A stretch of DNA of 64,000 nucleotides from an uncultured Flavobacteriaceae bacterium (lineage in GTDB: Bacteria; Bacteroidota; Bacteroidia; Flavobacteriales; Flavobacteriaceae), in assembly GCA_943842245.1 (NCBI GenBank), contig CALTAJ010000001.1:620001-684000 (forward strand), written 5' to 3'. The position numbers and the translations under genes were made by a program. This document shows positions 28,182 to 38,199 of this stretch, piece by piece; within the stretch, counting starts at the first letter, position 1; each line of letters starts with the position of its first letter. The notes beneath the pieces are model-generated. The model did not search any database. It worked only from the letters and a program-made list of their open reading frames with translations, and was not told the DNA's origin.

Positions 28182-30658
28182 TTTTTCTTTGATGACTTAT
28201 TCTTAGCTCTTCCCTTCTTTGGAGATCCAAGATATTTTTCTGCATCTGATAAGCTAATTTTTGTTGCATCTATTTCTTTTCCAATCTCTACTTTTTGCTT
28301 TCCTCGAATGATTTGGTGTCTTCCCCATCTTGCTTTTTCAACGCGAATTCCCGCCTCACTCCAATCATGAATAAGCTTATCTTTCTCTTTTTGAATCTTT
28401 TCTTCAATTAAAATGATAATATCTGAATCGCTCAAATTATCAAAATCATATTTTTTGTTAACATTAATAAATAAACCACTCCATTTCAAAAATGGCCCGA
28501 AACGACCTATACCCTTAGTTACTGGCAATCCATTGAAGATATATATGGGAGCGTCTGCTTTTTGCTTTTCATCAATCAGTTCAATTGCTGTATCTAAATC
28601 AACCTCTGTAGGCAACACTCCTTTTGGTAAAGAAACAAAACCATCTTTATGTTTAATATAAGGACCGAATCTTCCATTATTAACTGTGACTTCTTCTTCT
28701 TGATAAGATCCTATAGTCTTTGGCATTTCAAATAGCTGCATGACTTGTTCAAAAGTTATACTTTCTAATTGTTGATTAGGACCTAAACTCGCATAAATAG
28801 GCTTTTCTTCGTCATCAGGGTTACCAATTTGAGCCATTGGTCCAAATTTACCTAATCTGACTTTTACTGATCTCCCTGAATTTGGATCAACTCCTAATAC
28901 GCGTTCTCCAGATTCACGCTGTGCATTTTCTTTTACGTTTTCAACTGTTTCATGAAATTTTCCGTAAAAGCCTTTAAGCATTTCTGTCCAATCTTTTCCA
29001 CCATTAGCGATATCATCAAAGTTTTGCTCAACTTGGGCAGTAAAGTTGAAATCCAAAATATTTTTAAAATTTTCAACTAAAAAATCATTAACAATTAACC
29101 CTATGTCAGTAGGAATTAGTTTTCCTTTATCTGCACCCACCAATTCATTAAGTTTTTTACTTTTGATTTCTTTACCTTCAAGTATGATTTGATCATAATA
29201 TCTACTTATCCCTTCGGAAGAGCCCTTATCGATATAGTTTCGATTTTGAATAGTCGAAATTGTAGGAGCGTAAGTCGAAGGCCTCCCAATTCCGAGTTCT
29301 TCCATTTTTTTAACTAAAGAAGCTTCTGAAAAACGAAAGGGAGGACGTGAGAAACGTTCGGTAGCTAACATTCGATTTAAATAGATTGGATCTCCTTGAG
29401 AGACTTTTGGTAATAAAGAGTTGTCCTCATCAACCTGGTCATCTACACCTTCCATATAAAGTTTTAAAAAACCATCAAAAGTTATTACTTCACCTTTAGC
29501 ATTGAAAGGGTTGTTATGCGTATCTGCTTTAATACTGATCTGTGTTCGTTCCAAAATAGAATCACTCATTTGTGAAGCTACTGTTCTTCGCCAAATAAGT
29601 TCATAAAGTCTTGCTTGGTCATAATCAATATTTAGTTTCTGCTTTGAAAAATCCGTAGGGCGAATGGCCTCGTGAGCTTCTTGTGCACCCTTATTTTTTG
29701 ATTTGAAATGCCTTGGCTGTAGATATTTATCTCCATAGTCTAAACCTATTTGTACATTAATATTTTTCCTGGCTTCTTCTGATAAATTTACACTATCTGT
29801 TCTCATGTAGGTGATGTATCCAGATTCATAAAGTCTTTGAGCCATATTCATAGTTTTTGAAACAGAAAAATATAGCTTTCTTGAAGCTTCTTGCTGTAAA
29901 GTAGAAGTTGTAAAAGGTGGAGCTGGACTTTTCTTTGCAGGTTTCTTTTTAACCTCACCTACCTTGAACTTTGCTGAAGTATTTTGTTCTAAAAACCTGA
30001 TTGCTTCTTGCTTTGAAGAAAATAGTTTAAGTAACTGAGCTTGAATAATTTTTTTACTTTCAGTTTGAAAAATTGCTTGAGTCTTAAAATTAGGCTTAGA
30101 TGAAAAATTTCTGATTTCGCGTTCACGTTCTACGATAATTCTTACTGCAACAGATTGAACCCTACCTGCAGATAAACCCCCCTTTACTTTACGCCAGAGG
30201 ACAGGTGAAAGCTCGTAACCTACAAGTCGATCTAAAATTCTTCTTGCTTGCTGAGCATTCACTAAATTATAATCAATTTCTCTAGGTTTTTCAATTGCTT
30301 TAAGGATTGCATTTTTTGTAATCTCAGAAAAAACAATACGTTTAGAGTTAGCTTCTGTAAGGTTTAAAGTGTTTGCTAAATGCCATGCAATTGCCTCTCC
30401 TTCTCGATCTTCATCACTGGCTAGCCAAATCATTTCTGCATTTTTAGCAAGACTCTTAAGTTCGCTAACAAGTTTTTTCTTATCACTACTAACAATGTAT
30501 TTAGCAGAAAAATCCCCTGAAACATCGACCCCTAATTCTTTTGCTGGAAGATCGGCGATATGCCCAAAACTAGATGCAACTTTAAACTCTTTTCCCAAAA
30601 ACTTTTCAATAGTTTTTGCTTTTGCAGGAGATTCTACGATTACCAAATTTTTAGCCAT
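28178..30658 (-). CDS. topA: DNA topoisomerase I
   Basis: Toprim NLVIVESPAKAKTIEKFLG, active-site tyrosine context YITYMRTDSVNLS, GYELSPVLWRKV. Confidence 0.97.
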   Translation of the reverse strand: MAKNLVIVESPAKAKTIEKFLGKEFKVASSFGHIADLPAKELGVDVSGDFSAKYIVSSDKKKLVSELKSLAKNAEMIWLASDEDREGEAIAWHLANTLNLTEANSKRIVFSEITKNAILKAIEKPREIDYNLVNAQQARRILDRLVGYELSPVLWRKVKGGLSAGRVQSVAVRIIVEREREIRNFSSKPNFKTQAIFQTESKKIIQAQLLKLFSSKQEAIRFLEQNTSAKFKVGEVKKKPAKKSPAPPFTTSTLQQEASRKLYFSVSKTMNMAQRLYESGYITYMRTDSVNLSEEARKNINVQIGLDYGDKYLQPRHFKSKNKGAQEAHEAIRPTDFSKQKLNIDYDQARLYELIWRRTVASQMSDSILERTQISIKADTHNNPFNAKGEVITFDGFLKLYMEGVDDQVDEDNSLLPKVSQGDPIYLNRMLATERFSRPPFRFSEASLVKKMEELGIGRPSTYAPTISTIQNRNYIDKGSSEGISRYYDQIILEGKEIKSKKLNELVGADKGKLIPTDIGLIVNDFLVENFKNILDFNFTAQVEQNFDDIANGGKDWTEMLKGFYGKFHETVENVKENAQRESGERVLGVDPNSGRSVKVRLGKFGPMAQIGNPDDEEKPIYASLGPNQQLESITFEQVMQLFEMPKTIGSYQEEEVTVNNGRFGPYIKHKDGFVSLPKGVLPTEVDLDTAIELIDEKQKADAPIYIFNGLPVTKGIGRFGPFLKWSGLFINVNKKYDFDNLSDSDIIILIEEKIQKEKDKLIHDWSEAGIRVEKARWGRHQIIRGKQKVEIGKEIDATKISLSDAEKYLGSPKKGRAKNKSSKKK

Positions 30659-30876
30659 TTAATAAAATTTTAGGTCGTAAAAGTAGTTAAGTTTTTTTGG
30701 AACTTTCAAATTTTAAAGTTCTGTTCTTTTAAATTTTCTTTATGTCTATTAGCTAAATATTATTAAGTCTGTCATTTTATTATTAAAAAAAATTAAGTTT
30801 TTATCTTTATTCTTTATCAAAGTTCTTTATTGATATAAGTTGTGACAAAAGTTACATCTGTTATATAAAAGTGCCT

Positions 30877-30884
30877 TATTTTTG
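30877..30884 (+). promoter_or_regulatory. possible Bacteroidota -7 element (TAnnTTTG) for the second SulP gene
   Basis: TATTTTTG located 17 nt before the TTG start; no clear -33 element. Confidence 0.3.
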
Positions 30885-30900
30885 TTAATATGCAATTTAA

Positions 30901-32619
30901 TTGAAAACTTTTATTCCCATATTAAATTGGTTGCCAGATTATAAATCTGAATATCTGAAAGACGATTTCATTGCTGGTGTCACTGTTGCTGTTTTGTTAA
31001 TTCCGCAAGGGATGGCATATGCCTTAATCGCAGGTTTACCACCTATATATGGTCTGTATGCGGCACTTACTCCCCAAATAATATATGCGTTTTTAGGTAC
31101 CTCAAGACAGCTTGCTGTTGGACCTGTTGCAATGGATTCCCTTCTTGTAGCTGCTGGGCTTGGAGCACTCAGCATCGTAGATTCAAATCAATATATTCAA
31201 ATGGCTATATTATTGGCTCTAACAATAGGAGCTATCCAGTTTCTTTTGGGTTTATTGAAGATGGGCTTTATAGTAAACTTTTTATCAAAGCCAGTAATAA
31301 GTGGTTTTACCTCCGCAGCAGCAATAATAATATGCCTAAATCAATTAAGGCATATTTTAGGAATTTCAATTTCACAAAGTAATAAAATTCATGTTTTCAC
31401 TTCGGCATTAATGCAGTCAGAAACCCCAATAAATCTTCATTCACTTATAATTGGGATTGTTAGTATAATCCTTTTAATTTTAATTAAAGGTTGGAGTTCT
31501 AAAATTCCTTCAGCTCTCGTCATAGTTGTTATTGGGATTTGTTGGGTTACTTTCACACATCAGATTCAACCCTCGGTTGCTATTGTTGGAAATATACCCG
31601 ATGGACTTCCAAACTTTTCTTTTCCACCTTTAAAGTGGGAAATAATAAAAGAGTTAATACCTATTTCCCTTACAATTGCATTAGTTGCCTTCATGGAAGC
31701 TATCTCTATTGCAAAATCAATTCAAGAAAAACACAAAACCTATGAAATTAATCCTAATCAGGAACTTCTAGCTTTAGGTGCATCAAATATGATTGGCTCT
31801 TTTTTTCAATCTTATCCAACCACTGGGGGCTTTTCAAGAACTGCTGTAAATAACGAAGCAGGAGCAAAAACTGGAGTTGCTGCTTTGATAAGTGCATTAA
31901 TAGTTGCAATCATATTGACTTTTTTTACTGATTGGTTTTATTATTTACCCAAATCTGCATTAGGAGCCATAATTATTGTAGCTGTTATAAAACTTATTGA
32001 TTATAAATATGCTATTCGTTTGTATAAGATTCGAAAAGATGAATTTTTAGTTCTTTTGATTACATTCATAGCCACTCTTTTTATTGGAATTACTGAAGGA
32101 ATTCTATTTGGAATTATTTTCTCTTTTATTTTATTGGTTTATCGCACTTCAAAACCTCACTATGCTTTTTTAGGTCGAATAGGATCTACAAATTATTTTA
32201 AAAATATTAAGCGTTTTCCAGATGAGGTTGTTTTGCGTGATGATCTAATTATACTTAGATTTGATGCACAACTGTTTTTTGGAAATATTCATTTTTTTAA
32301 AAAACTTGTCTTTGATTCTTTAAATAAAAATCCCAGAAAGGTTAAAGGATTTATAATTAATGCTAGATCTATGAATTATATAGACAGCACTGCAATAGAA
32401 CAGCTTATCGATATAATTGAGAAGATTCAAGAAAAAGGAATACGAGTAATGTTGGTTGGTGCTACTGGACCAACACGTGATTCCGTAATAAAAAGTAAAT
32501 TAATTAATGTTGTAAAAAAAGGAAATCTATTTATAACATCAGGCGATGCCACAGATAGTTTTGATAAAGTTTGCAAAAAATCTTCCATTCAAAAAAAATT
32601 AAGTAGACAGACTAATTGA
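30901..32619 (+). CDS. SulP-family transporter with C-terminal STAS domain
   Basis: DDFIAGVTVAVLLIPQGMAYALIAGLPPIYGLYAAL, VGPVAMDSLL, STAS region GFIINARSMNYIDSTAIEQLIDII. Starts with TTG; the nearby upstream ATG (30890) hits a TGA after four codons. Confidence 0.92.
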   Translation: MKTFIPILNWLPDYKSEYLKDDFIAGVTVAVLLIPQGMAYALIAGLPPIYGLYAALTPQIIYAFLGTSRQLAVGPVAMDSLLVAAGLGALSIVDSNQYIQMAILLALTIGAIQFLLGLLKMGFIVNFLSKPVISGFTSAAAIIICLNQLRHILGISISQSNKIHVFTSALMQSETPINLHSLIIGIVSIILLILIKGWSSKIPSALVIVVIGICWVTFTHQIQPSVAIVGNIPDGLPNFSFPPLKWEIIKELIPISLTIALVAFMEAISIAKSIQEKHKTYEINPNQELLALGASNMIGSFFQSYPTTGGFSRTAVNNEAGAKTGVAALISALIVAIILTFFTDWFYYLPKSALGAIIIVAVIKLIDYKYAIRLYKIRKDEFLVLLITFIATLFIGITEGILFGIIFSFILLVYRTSKPHYAFLGRIGSTNYFKNIKRFPDEVVLRDDLIILRFDAQLFFGNIHFFKKLVFDSLNKNPRKVKGFIINARSMNYIDSTAIEQLIDIIEKIQEKGIRVMLVGATGPTRDSVIKSKLINVVKKGNLFITSGDATDSFDKVCKKSSIQKKLSRQTN

Positions 32620-32637
32620 TAAAAATAAATTTAAAAT

Positions 32638-34026
32638 ATGATCATTGAACAAATTTATACTGGATGCCTTTCCCAGGGTTCATATTACATAGAAAGTCAA
32701 GGTGAGGCTGCAATTATAGACCCTTTGCGTGAAACTGGACCTTACATTGAAAAAGCAACAAAGAATAATTCCCAAATTAAATATGTTTTTGAAACTCATT
32801 TCCATGCAGACTTTGTAAGTGGTCATATTAGCTTAGCAAAAGAAACTGGTGCAACTATAGTCTATGGTCCAAAAGCAGAAACGGGTTTTGATGCCTTGAT
32901 TGCAAAAGATCAACAAGAATTTAAAATTGGTGATATTACCCTAACAGTACTTCATACGCCTGGCCACACTATGGAGAGTACTACTTATTTACTTCGTGAT
33001 TCTTCCAATAAAGATGTTGCGATTTTCAGTGGTGATACTTTATTTTTAGGAGACGTAGGTCGCCCTGACTTGGCACAGAAATCTGGAAAAATTACGCAAG
33101 AAGATCTTGCAGGAATTCTTTTTGAAAGCTTAAGAACTAAAATTATGCCTCTTGCAGATAACGTCCTTGTTTATCCTGCTCATGGATCAGGATCTGCATG
33201 TGGTAAAAACCTTAGTAAGGAAACTGTAGGAACTTTAGGAGAACAAAAAAAAACAAATTATGCTCTTCGTGCTGATATGACAAAAAAAGAGTTTATACGT
33301 GAAGTTACCGATGGACTCCTTCCTCCACCACAATATTTTCCTTTGAATGTCAAAATGAATAAAGATGGATATAAAGACATTGATAAAGTACTTAAAACCG
33401 GAACCACCGCATTGGATCCGGATTCATTTGAAAAACTTGCGAATCAAAATAGAGCAATAATTCTAGATGTCAGACATCAAGACGATTTTGCAAAAGAACA
33501 TATTCCTCAATCTATTTTTATAGGTCTCGACGGGGGATTTGCTCCTTGGGCAGGCACAATGATTGGTGATATTACGCTACCCATACTTTTGATTACTCCA
33601 AATGGCCAAGAAGAAGAAACCGTGACAAGACTTGCTCGCGTTGGATTTGACAATACACTAGGATACTTAAAAGGTGGGTTAAAAGCATGGAAAAAAGACA
33701 AAAGAGTTACAGATTCAATAAATTGTATTGGTGCTAAAAAATTTTTTGAATTAGATAAAAATGAAGAACTAGATATTTTTGATCTTAGAAAACAAGATGA
33801 ATACGCTTCTGAGCATATCCCTTATTCCCAAAACATTCCTCTTGATGTTATCAATCAAAACATGAATTTATTACCAAAAGTTTCTTCTTTTTATATTCAC
33901 TGCGCTGGTGGTTACCGGAGTATGATTGCTGCTTCAATTTTAAAAAGTAGAGGAATTCATAATTTTATTGATGTCAAAGGTGGTTTGGGTGCTATCAAAA
34001 AAACTGGCATCGCGCTTATAAATTAA
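32638..34026 (+). CDS. MBL-fold persulfide-dioxygenase-like protein with two rhodanese domains (CstB-like architecture)
   Basis: MBL motif THFHADFVSGH, FSGDTLFLGDVGRPDL, VYPAHGSGSACG. First rhodanese domain shows LLITPNGQEEE at the loop position; second has Cys loop HCAGGYRS. Confidence 0.87.
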   Translation: MIIEQIYTGCLSQGSYYIESQGEAAIIDPLRETGPYIEKATKNNSQIKYVFETHFHADFVSGHISLAKETGATIVYGPKAETGFDALIAKDQQEFKIGDITLTVLHTPGHTMESTTYLLRDSSNKDVAIFSGDTLFLGDVGRPDLAQKSGKITQEDLAGILFESLRTKIMPLADNVLVYPAHGSGSACGKNLSKETVGTLGEQKKTNYALRADMTKKEFIREVTDGLLPPPQYFPLNVKMNKDGYKDIDKVLKTGTTALDPDSFEKLANQNRAIILDVRHQDDFAKEHIPQSIFIGLDGGFAPWAGTMIGDITLPILLITPNGQEEETVTRLARVGFDNTLGYLKGGLKAWKKDKRVTDSINCIGAKKFFELDKNEELDIFDLRKQDEYASEHIPYSQNIPLDVINQNMNLLPKVSSFYIHCAGGYRSMIAASILKSRGIHNFIDVKGGLGAIKKTGIALIN

Positions 34027-34162
34027 ATTATCTAGTAATATTAAACTTGTTATTAAGTTACAGTGATAATCTAAATCAAACAAAAATTTACCAAAAAACT
34101 ACTTAATGAAATTTAATCCTTCTGTGTTATTTAAAGGTTAAAAAATCTTCTATGTGATTTAA

Positions 34163-34178
34163 GACTGACAAAATGACA
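34163..34178 (+). promoter_or_regulatory. GACTGACA-N3-TGACA motif upstream of miaB
   Basis: GACTGACAaaaTGACA, matching at all 13 fixed positions the motif upstream of groES at 38566. Confidence 0.5.
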
Positions 34179-34240
34179 ATATATTTTTGTTTTTTGTAAT
34201 TTTACCAATAGTTAATTTTCAAATGTCTATTTAAATATTT

Positions 34241-35710
34241 ATGCCCATAAAAGAATTACAATATTTGAAAAATGATCCTTTAGAACATAACGGCACTCCA
34301 AGTCAAAGCTCTTCTAATATAAATAAAGCTTCTAAAAAAGCCTATATAGAAAGTTATGGTTGTCAAATGAATTTTTCTGATAGTGAGGTTGTGGCCTCTA
34401 TACTTATCAAAGATGGCTATACTATTACCGATAAATTAGACCAGGCCTCATTAGTCCTTGTCAATACATGTTCAATAAGAGACAAAGCAGAGCAAACTGT
34501 TCGTAAACGTCTTGAATACTTTAACTCCAAAAAAAAGGAACATTCTAGTATGACTGTTGGAGTTTTGGGGTGTATGGCCGAACGCCTTAAACATAAATTC
34601 TTGGAAGAAGAAAAAATTGTTGATTTAGTTGTAGGACCAGACGCATACAAAGATATTCCAAATCTATTAAAAGAAGTTGCAAATGAAAAAGAAGCTGTAA
34701 ATGTTCTCTTATCTAAAGATGAAACTTATGGAGATGTTTCTCCAGTAAGATTAAACTCAAACGGAGTCTCTGCTTTTGTATCTATTACTAGGGGTTGTGA
34801 TAATATGTGTACATTTTGTGTTGTGCCTTTTACCAGAGGAAGAGAGCGAAGCCGTGATCCTAAAAGTATTTTAACTGAAATTAAAGAATTAGTATCAAAA
34901 GATTATAAGGAGATTACCCTCCTTGGACAAAACGTAGATAGCTACCTCTGGTATGGAGGAGGTTTAAAAAAAGACTTTAATAAAGCCACCGAATTGCAAC
35001 AAAAGACTGCATTAAGATTTGAAAATCTTCTGAGTTTGGTAGCGAAAATGCATCCAAAAGTCAGAATTCGTTTTTCAACTTCTAATCCCCAGGACATGTC
35101 TTTAGCCGTTTTGAAAGTAATGGCTAAATACGAAAATATATGTAATTATATCCATCTACCTGTTCAGTCAGGAAGCAATTCAATTCTTAAAAAAATGAAT
35201 CGTCAACATACAAGAGAAGAATATTTTCAGCTCATTGATAATATTAGGAAAATAATTCCTGACTGTGGAATATCACATGATATGATCGCTGGTTTTCCAA
35301 CTGAGACAGATCAAGATCATCAAGATACACTAGAGTTAATGGAATATGTAAAATATGACTTCGGCTTCATGTTTGCTTATTCTGAGCGGCCTGGTACATT
35401 AGCAGCAAGAAAAATTGAAAATGATATTCCTGAAACAATAAAAAAGAAAAGATTAAGCGAAATCATTCAAAAACAACAAAATCACAGCCGCTTCAGAACT
35501 GAAAAGTTTGTTGGAAAAACAGTTTGTGTTTTAATTGAAAAAACCTCAAAACGATCAGAAGATTATTGGAGTGGAAGAACTACTCAAAATACAGTGGCTG
35601 TTTTTCACAAAAAAAACTATCAAATAGGAGATTTTGTAGATGTAAAAATTACAAGTTGTACATCAGCTACCCTTATTGGAGACGCAGTACAACTTTCAAA
35701 CCACATTTAA
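34241..35710 (+). CDS. miaB: tRNA (N6-isopentenyl adenosine(37)-C2)-methylthiotransferase MiaB
   Basis: YIESYGCQMNFSDSE, radical SAM GCDNMCTFCVVPFTRGRERSR, C-terminal TRAM domain. Confidence 0.96.
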   Translation: MPIKELQYLKNDPLEHNGTPSQSSSNINKASKKAYIESYGCQMNFSDSEVVASILIKDGYTITDKLDQASLVLVNTCSIRDKAEQTVRKRLEYFNSKKKEHSSMTVGVLGCMAERLKHKFLEEEKIVDLVVGPDAYKDIPNLLKEVANEKEAVNVLLSKDETYGDVSPVRLNSNGVSAFVSITRGCDNMCTFCVVPFTRGRERSRDPKSILTEIKELVSKDYKEITLLGQNVDSYLWYGGGLKKDFNKATELQQKTALRFENLLSLVAKMHPKVRIRFSTSNPQDMSLAVLKVMAKYENICNYIHLPVQSGSNSILKKMNRQHTREEYFQLIDNIRKIIPDCGISHDMIAGFPTETDQDHQDTLELMEYVKYDFGFMFAYSERPGTLAARKIENDIPETIKKKRLSEIIQKQQNHSRFRTEKFVGKTVCVLIEKTSKRSEDYWSGRTTQNTVAVFHKKNYQIGDFVDVKITSCTSATLIGDAVQLSNHI

Positions 35711-35711
35711 T

Positions 35712-36977
35712 ATGGATTCATTACAAGGTATAAAGCAACGTTTTGGAATTATTGGAAATAATTTAGGCCTTAACCGAGCATTAGAAAAAAGTCTTCGTGT
35801 TTCCAATACTGATATATCCGTATTGGTTATTGGAGAGAGTGGCGTAGGAAAAGAAAGTATTCCTAAAATTATTCACCAGTATTCTCATCGAAAACATAAT
35901 AAATATATTGCCGTTAACTGTGGAGCGATCCCAGAAGGAACTATAGATAGTGAACTATTCGGTCACGAAAAAGGCGCGTTTACTGGTGCAACTCAAACAC
36001 GCGGAGGCTATTTTGAAGTTGCTGATGGAGGAACCATTTTTTTAGATGAAGTAGGGGAATTACCATTGCAAACTCAAGTCCGTCTTTTGAGAGTATTGGA
36101 AAGTGGAGAATTTATGAAAGTAGGATCTTCGAAAGTTCAAAAGACTAATGTTCGGATTGTGGCAGCTACAAACGTTAATATAATGGATGCTATTGATAAA
36201 GGAAAGTTTAGGGAAGATCTTTACTATCGCTTAAGCACTGTAGAGATTAGTCTTCCTCCTCTTAGAGAGAGAAAAGAGGATATTGTTTTATTATTCCGAA
36301 AATTTGCCTCTGACTTCGCTCAAAAATATCACATGCCTCCTATTCAGTTGGATGAACACGCACGTGAATTATTAGCAGATTATCGTTGGAGTGGAAACAT
36401 CCGCCAGTTACGAAATGTAGCTGAACAAATATCAGTTTTAGAGAAAGAGCGAAAAATAAATGCTGCTCGAGTTCGTTCTTATCTTCCTAATCGAGAATCG
36501 CAACTTCCTGCTTTAGTAAATAAAAAAGGTGGAGAAAGTGATTTCTCTTCAGAAAGAGAAATACTTTATAAAGTCCTTTTTGACATGAAGAGTGATCTCC
36601 ACGATTTAAAAAAAGTAACGTTGGATTTAATAAATAATGGTTCTGAAAATAAAGTGACTGAAAAGAATCAAAATCTAATTGAAAAAATTTATGGTAAAGA
36701 ATCATATCCTGAAGAAAATTCAAGTCTTGATTCTGTTCCAATAAATCAAGAGGTTCAAGATATTTCTAAAGTAAAATCAAATGAAAAATATGATTACGCT
36801 GAGACTATTGAAGAAGAGGAACCTTTGTCATTACACGAAAAAGAACTTGAAATGATTAAACAGGCATTAATTAGAAGTAAAGGAAAACGTAAATTAGCAG
36901 CAAAGGAATTGGGAATTTCAGAAAGAACCCTTTACCGAAAAATCAAACAATTTGATCTTAATGATATCGAATCTTAA
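35712..36977 (+). CDS. sigma-54-dependent AAA+ transcriptional activator, no N-terminal receiver domain
   Basis: VIGESGVGKE, GHEKGAFTGATQ, C-terminal Fis-type HTH AAKELGISERTLYRKI. ATG at 35712 preferred over the listed 35676, which overlaps miaB. Confidence 0.92.
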   Translation: MDSLQGIKQRFGIIGNNLGLNRALEKSLRVSNTDISVLVIGESGVGKESIPKIIHQYSHRKHNKYIAVNCGAIPEGTIDSELFGHEKGAFTGATQTRGGYFEVADGGTIFLDEVGELPLQTQVRLLRVLESGEFMKVGSSKVQKTNVRIVAATNVNIMDAIDKGKFREDLYYRLSTVEISLPPLRERKEDIVLLFRKFASDFAQKYHMPPIQLDEHARELLADYRWSGNIRQLRNVAEQISVLEKERKINAARVRSYLPNRESQLPALVNKKGGESDFSSEREILYKVLFDMKSDLHDLKKVTLDLINNGSENKVTEKNQNLIEKIYGKESYPEENSSLDSVPINQEVQDISKVKSNEKYDYAETIEEEEPLSLHEKELEMIKQALIRSKGKRKLAAKELGISERTLYRKIKQFDLNDIES

Positions 36978-37485
36978 TAAGTTATTTGTATTGTTTTTAT
37001 TGATGATTATTGTGGAAGGATGCGGTATTTATTCATTCACAGGAGCTTCAATTCCCCCTGGAGTCACAACTTTTCAAGTCAATTTTTTTGAAAATCTTGC
37101 AGGAAATCGTCCAGGATCTACAGTAGAACCAGGTTTAGATAATGACTTTACCAATGCCCTTCAGGATATTATTATTAATCAAACAACCTTAAACTTGGTA
37201 AGTGAAGATGGTCAATTAGTTTACGAGGGAGAAATAATCAAATATAGTGTAACACCAATGTCGGCTACTGCAGAAATTACAGCTGCTCAAAATCGTCTTG
37301 AAATGACAGTTGATTTTAGATTTTTTAATATCAAAAAAGAGGAAGATAATTTTGAGAAAAAATATTCTTTTTTTTATGATTTTCCTGCAGAATTACAAGT
37401 TTATGATGTAATTGACACCGCTCATAAAGAAATTTTTGATCGAATAACTCAAGATATTTTTAATGATACTTTAGCAAAATGGTAG
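36952..37485 (+). CDS. lptE: LptE-family LPS-assembly lipoprotein
   Basis: Lipobox VEGC followed by GIYSFTGASIPPGVTTFQVNFFEN, typical of Bacteroidota LptE. Confidence 0.85.
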   Translation: MILMISNLNKLFVLFLLMIIVEGCGIYSFTGASIPPGVTTFQVNFFENLAGNRPGSTVEPGLDNDFTNALQDIIINQTTLNLVSEDGQLVYEGEIIKYSVTPMSATAEITAAQNRLEMTVDFRFFNIKKEEDNFEKKYSFFYDFPAELQVYDVIDTAHKEIFDRITQDIFNDTLAKW

Positions 37486-38195
37486 TAGATGACGCACATT
37501 CCTTGTTTAAATTATTAGATAAGTTCGATCCTTACAATAAGCAACACTTTGAAATTTTAGAAGGACTTGTTAAAAAATATCCTAATTTTCATTTGATTCA
37601 AGCATATTATCTCAAGTCTGTTCAGCAATTAAAACCAAAAATTTTTGACAAAAACCTATCTCATACTGCAATTGCAACTTATGATCGTGGATTGTTATAC
37701 GAATTTATCGAAGATCAATTTAACAGGTCTAAAGCAAATCATAAATCTAAAGAAGTTGTTTCTGCTTCTGAAAAAAAGAAAAAGCAAATTGAAAAAAATA
37801 ATCAAAAAGAGAAGTCTAAGGAAAAAAACAATCAAACTATAACCCCAAAGGCCTTGCGTTTTTATGAATGGGCGACTTATCTTAAAACAAATCAAACTCT
37901 CGTAAAAACTTCAAATATTGAAAATAAATTTGAATTAATAGATTCCTTTTTAGCTAAGCAGCAAAAAATTGTTCCTGATAAAAGTAAAATTAATAATGAA
38001 GACTTAAGTGAACAAAGTTGGGTTAATTCTAACGAATTAATGACCGAGACTTTGGCTAAAGTATTTATTAAACAAAAAAAATATGTAAAGGCCCTCGAGG
38101 CCTATCAAATATTAGGCTTGAAATATCCAGAAAAAAATAGTTTCTTTGCAGACCGAATTAAAGAAATTAAAGATTTACAAAAACTGAAAAATTGA
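37479..38195 (+). CDS. hypothetical protein with Lys-rich linker and TPR-like C-terminus
   Basis: Low-complexity KKKKQIEKNNQKEKSKEKNN centre. VFIKQKKYVKALEAYQILGLKYPEKNSFFADRIKEI resembles a TPR. Confidence 0.7.
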   Translation: MVVDDAHSLFKLLDKFDPYNKQHFEILEGLVKKYPNFHLIQAYYLKSVQQLKPKIFDKNLSHTAIATYDRGLLYEFIEDQFNRSKANHKSKEVVSASEKKKKQIEKNNQKEKSKEKNNQTITPKALRFYEWATYLKTNQTLVKTSNIENKFELIDSFLAKQQKIVPDKSKINNEDLSEQSWVNSNELMTETLAKVFIKQKKYVKALEAYQILGLKYPEKNSFFADRIKEIKDLQKLKN

Positions 38196-38199
38196 TCTA

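Noticed and set aside
30369-30662. 97-aa antisense ORF at the topA 5' end
   Set aside because: Complement of the highly conserved Toprim region; Ser/Ala/Leu-rich shadow translation.
37741-37842. Lys-rich stretch considered as a possible DNA repeat
   Set aside because: It is an A-rich coding linker (KKKKQIEKNNQKEKSKEKNN) with no regular repeat unit.
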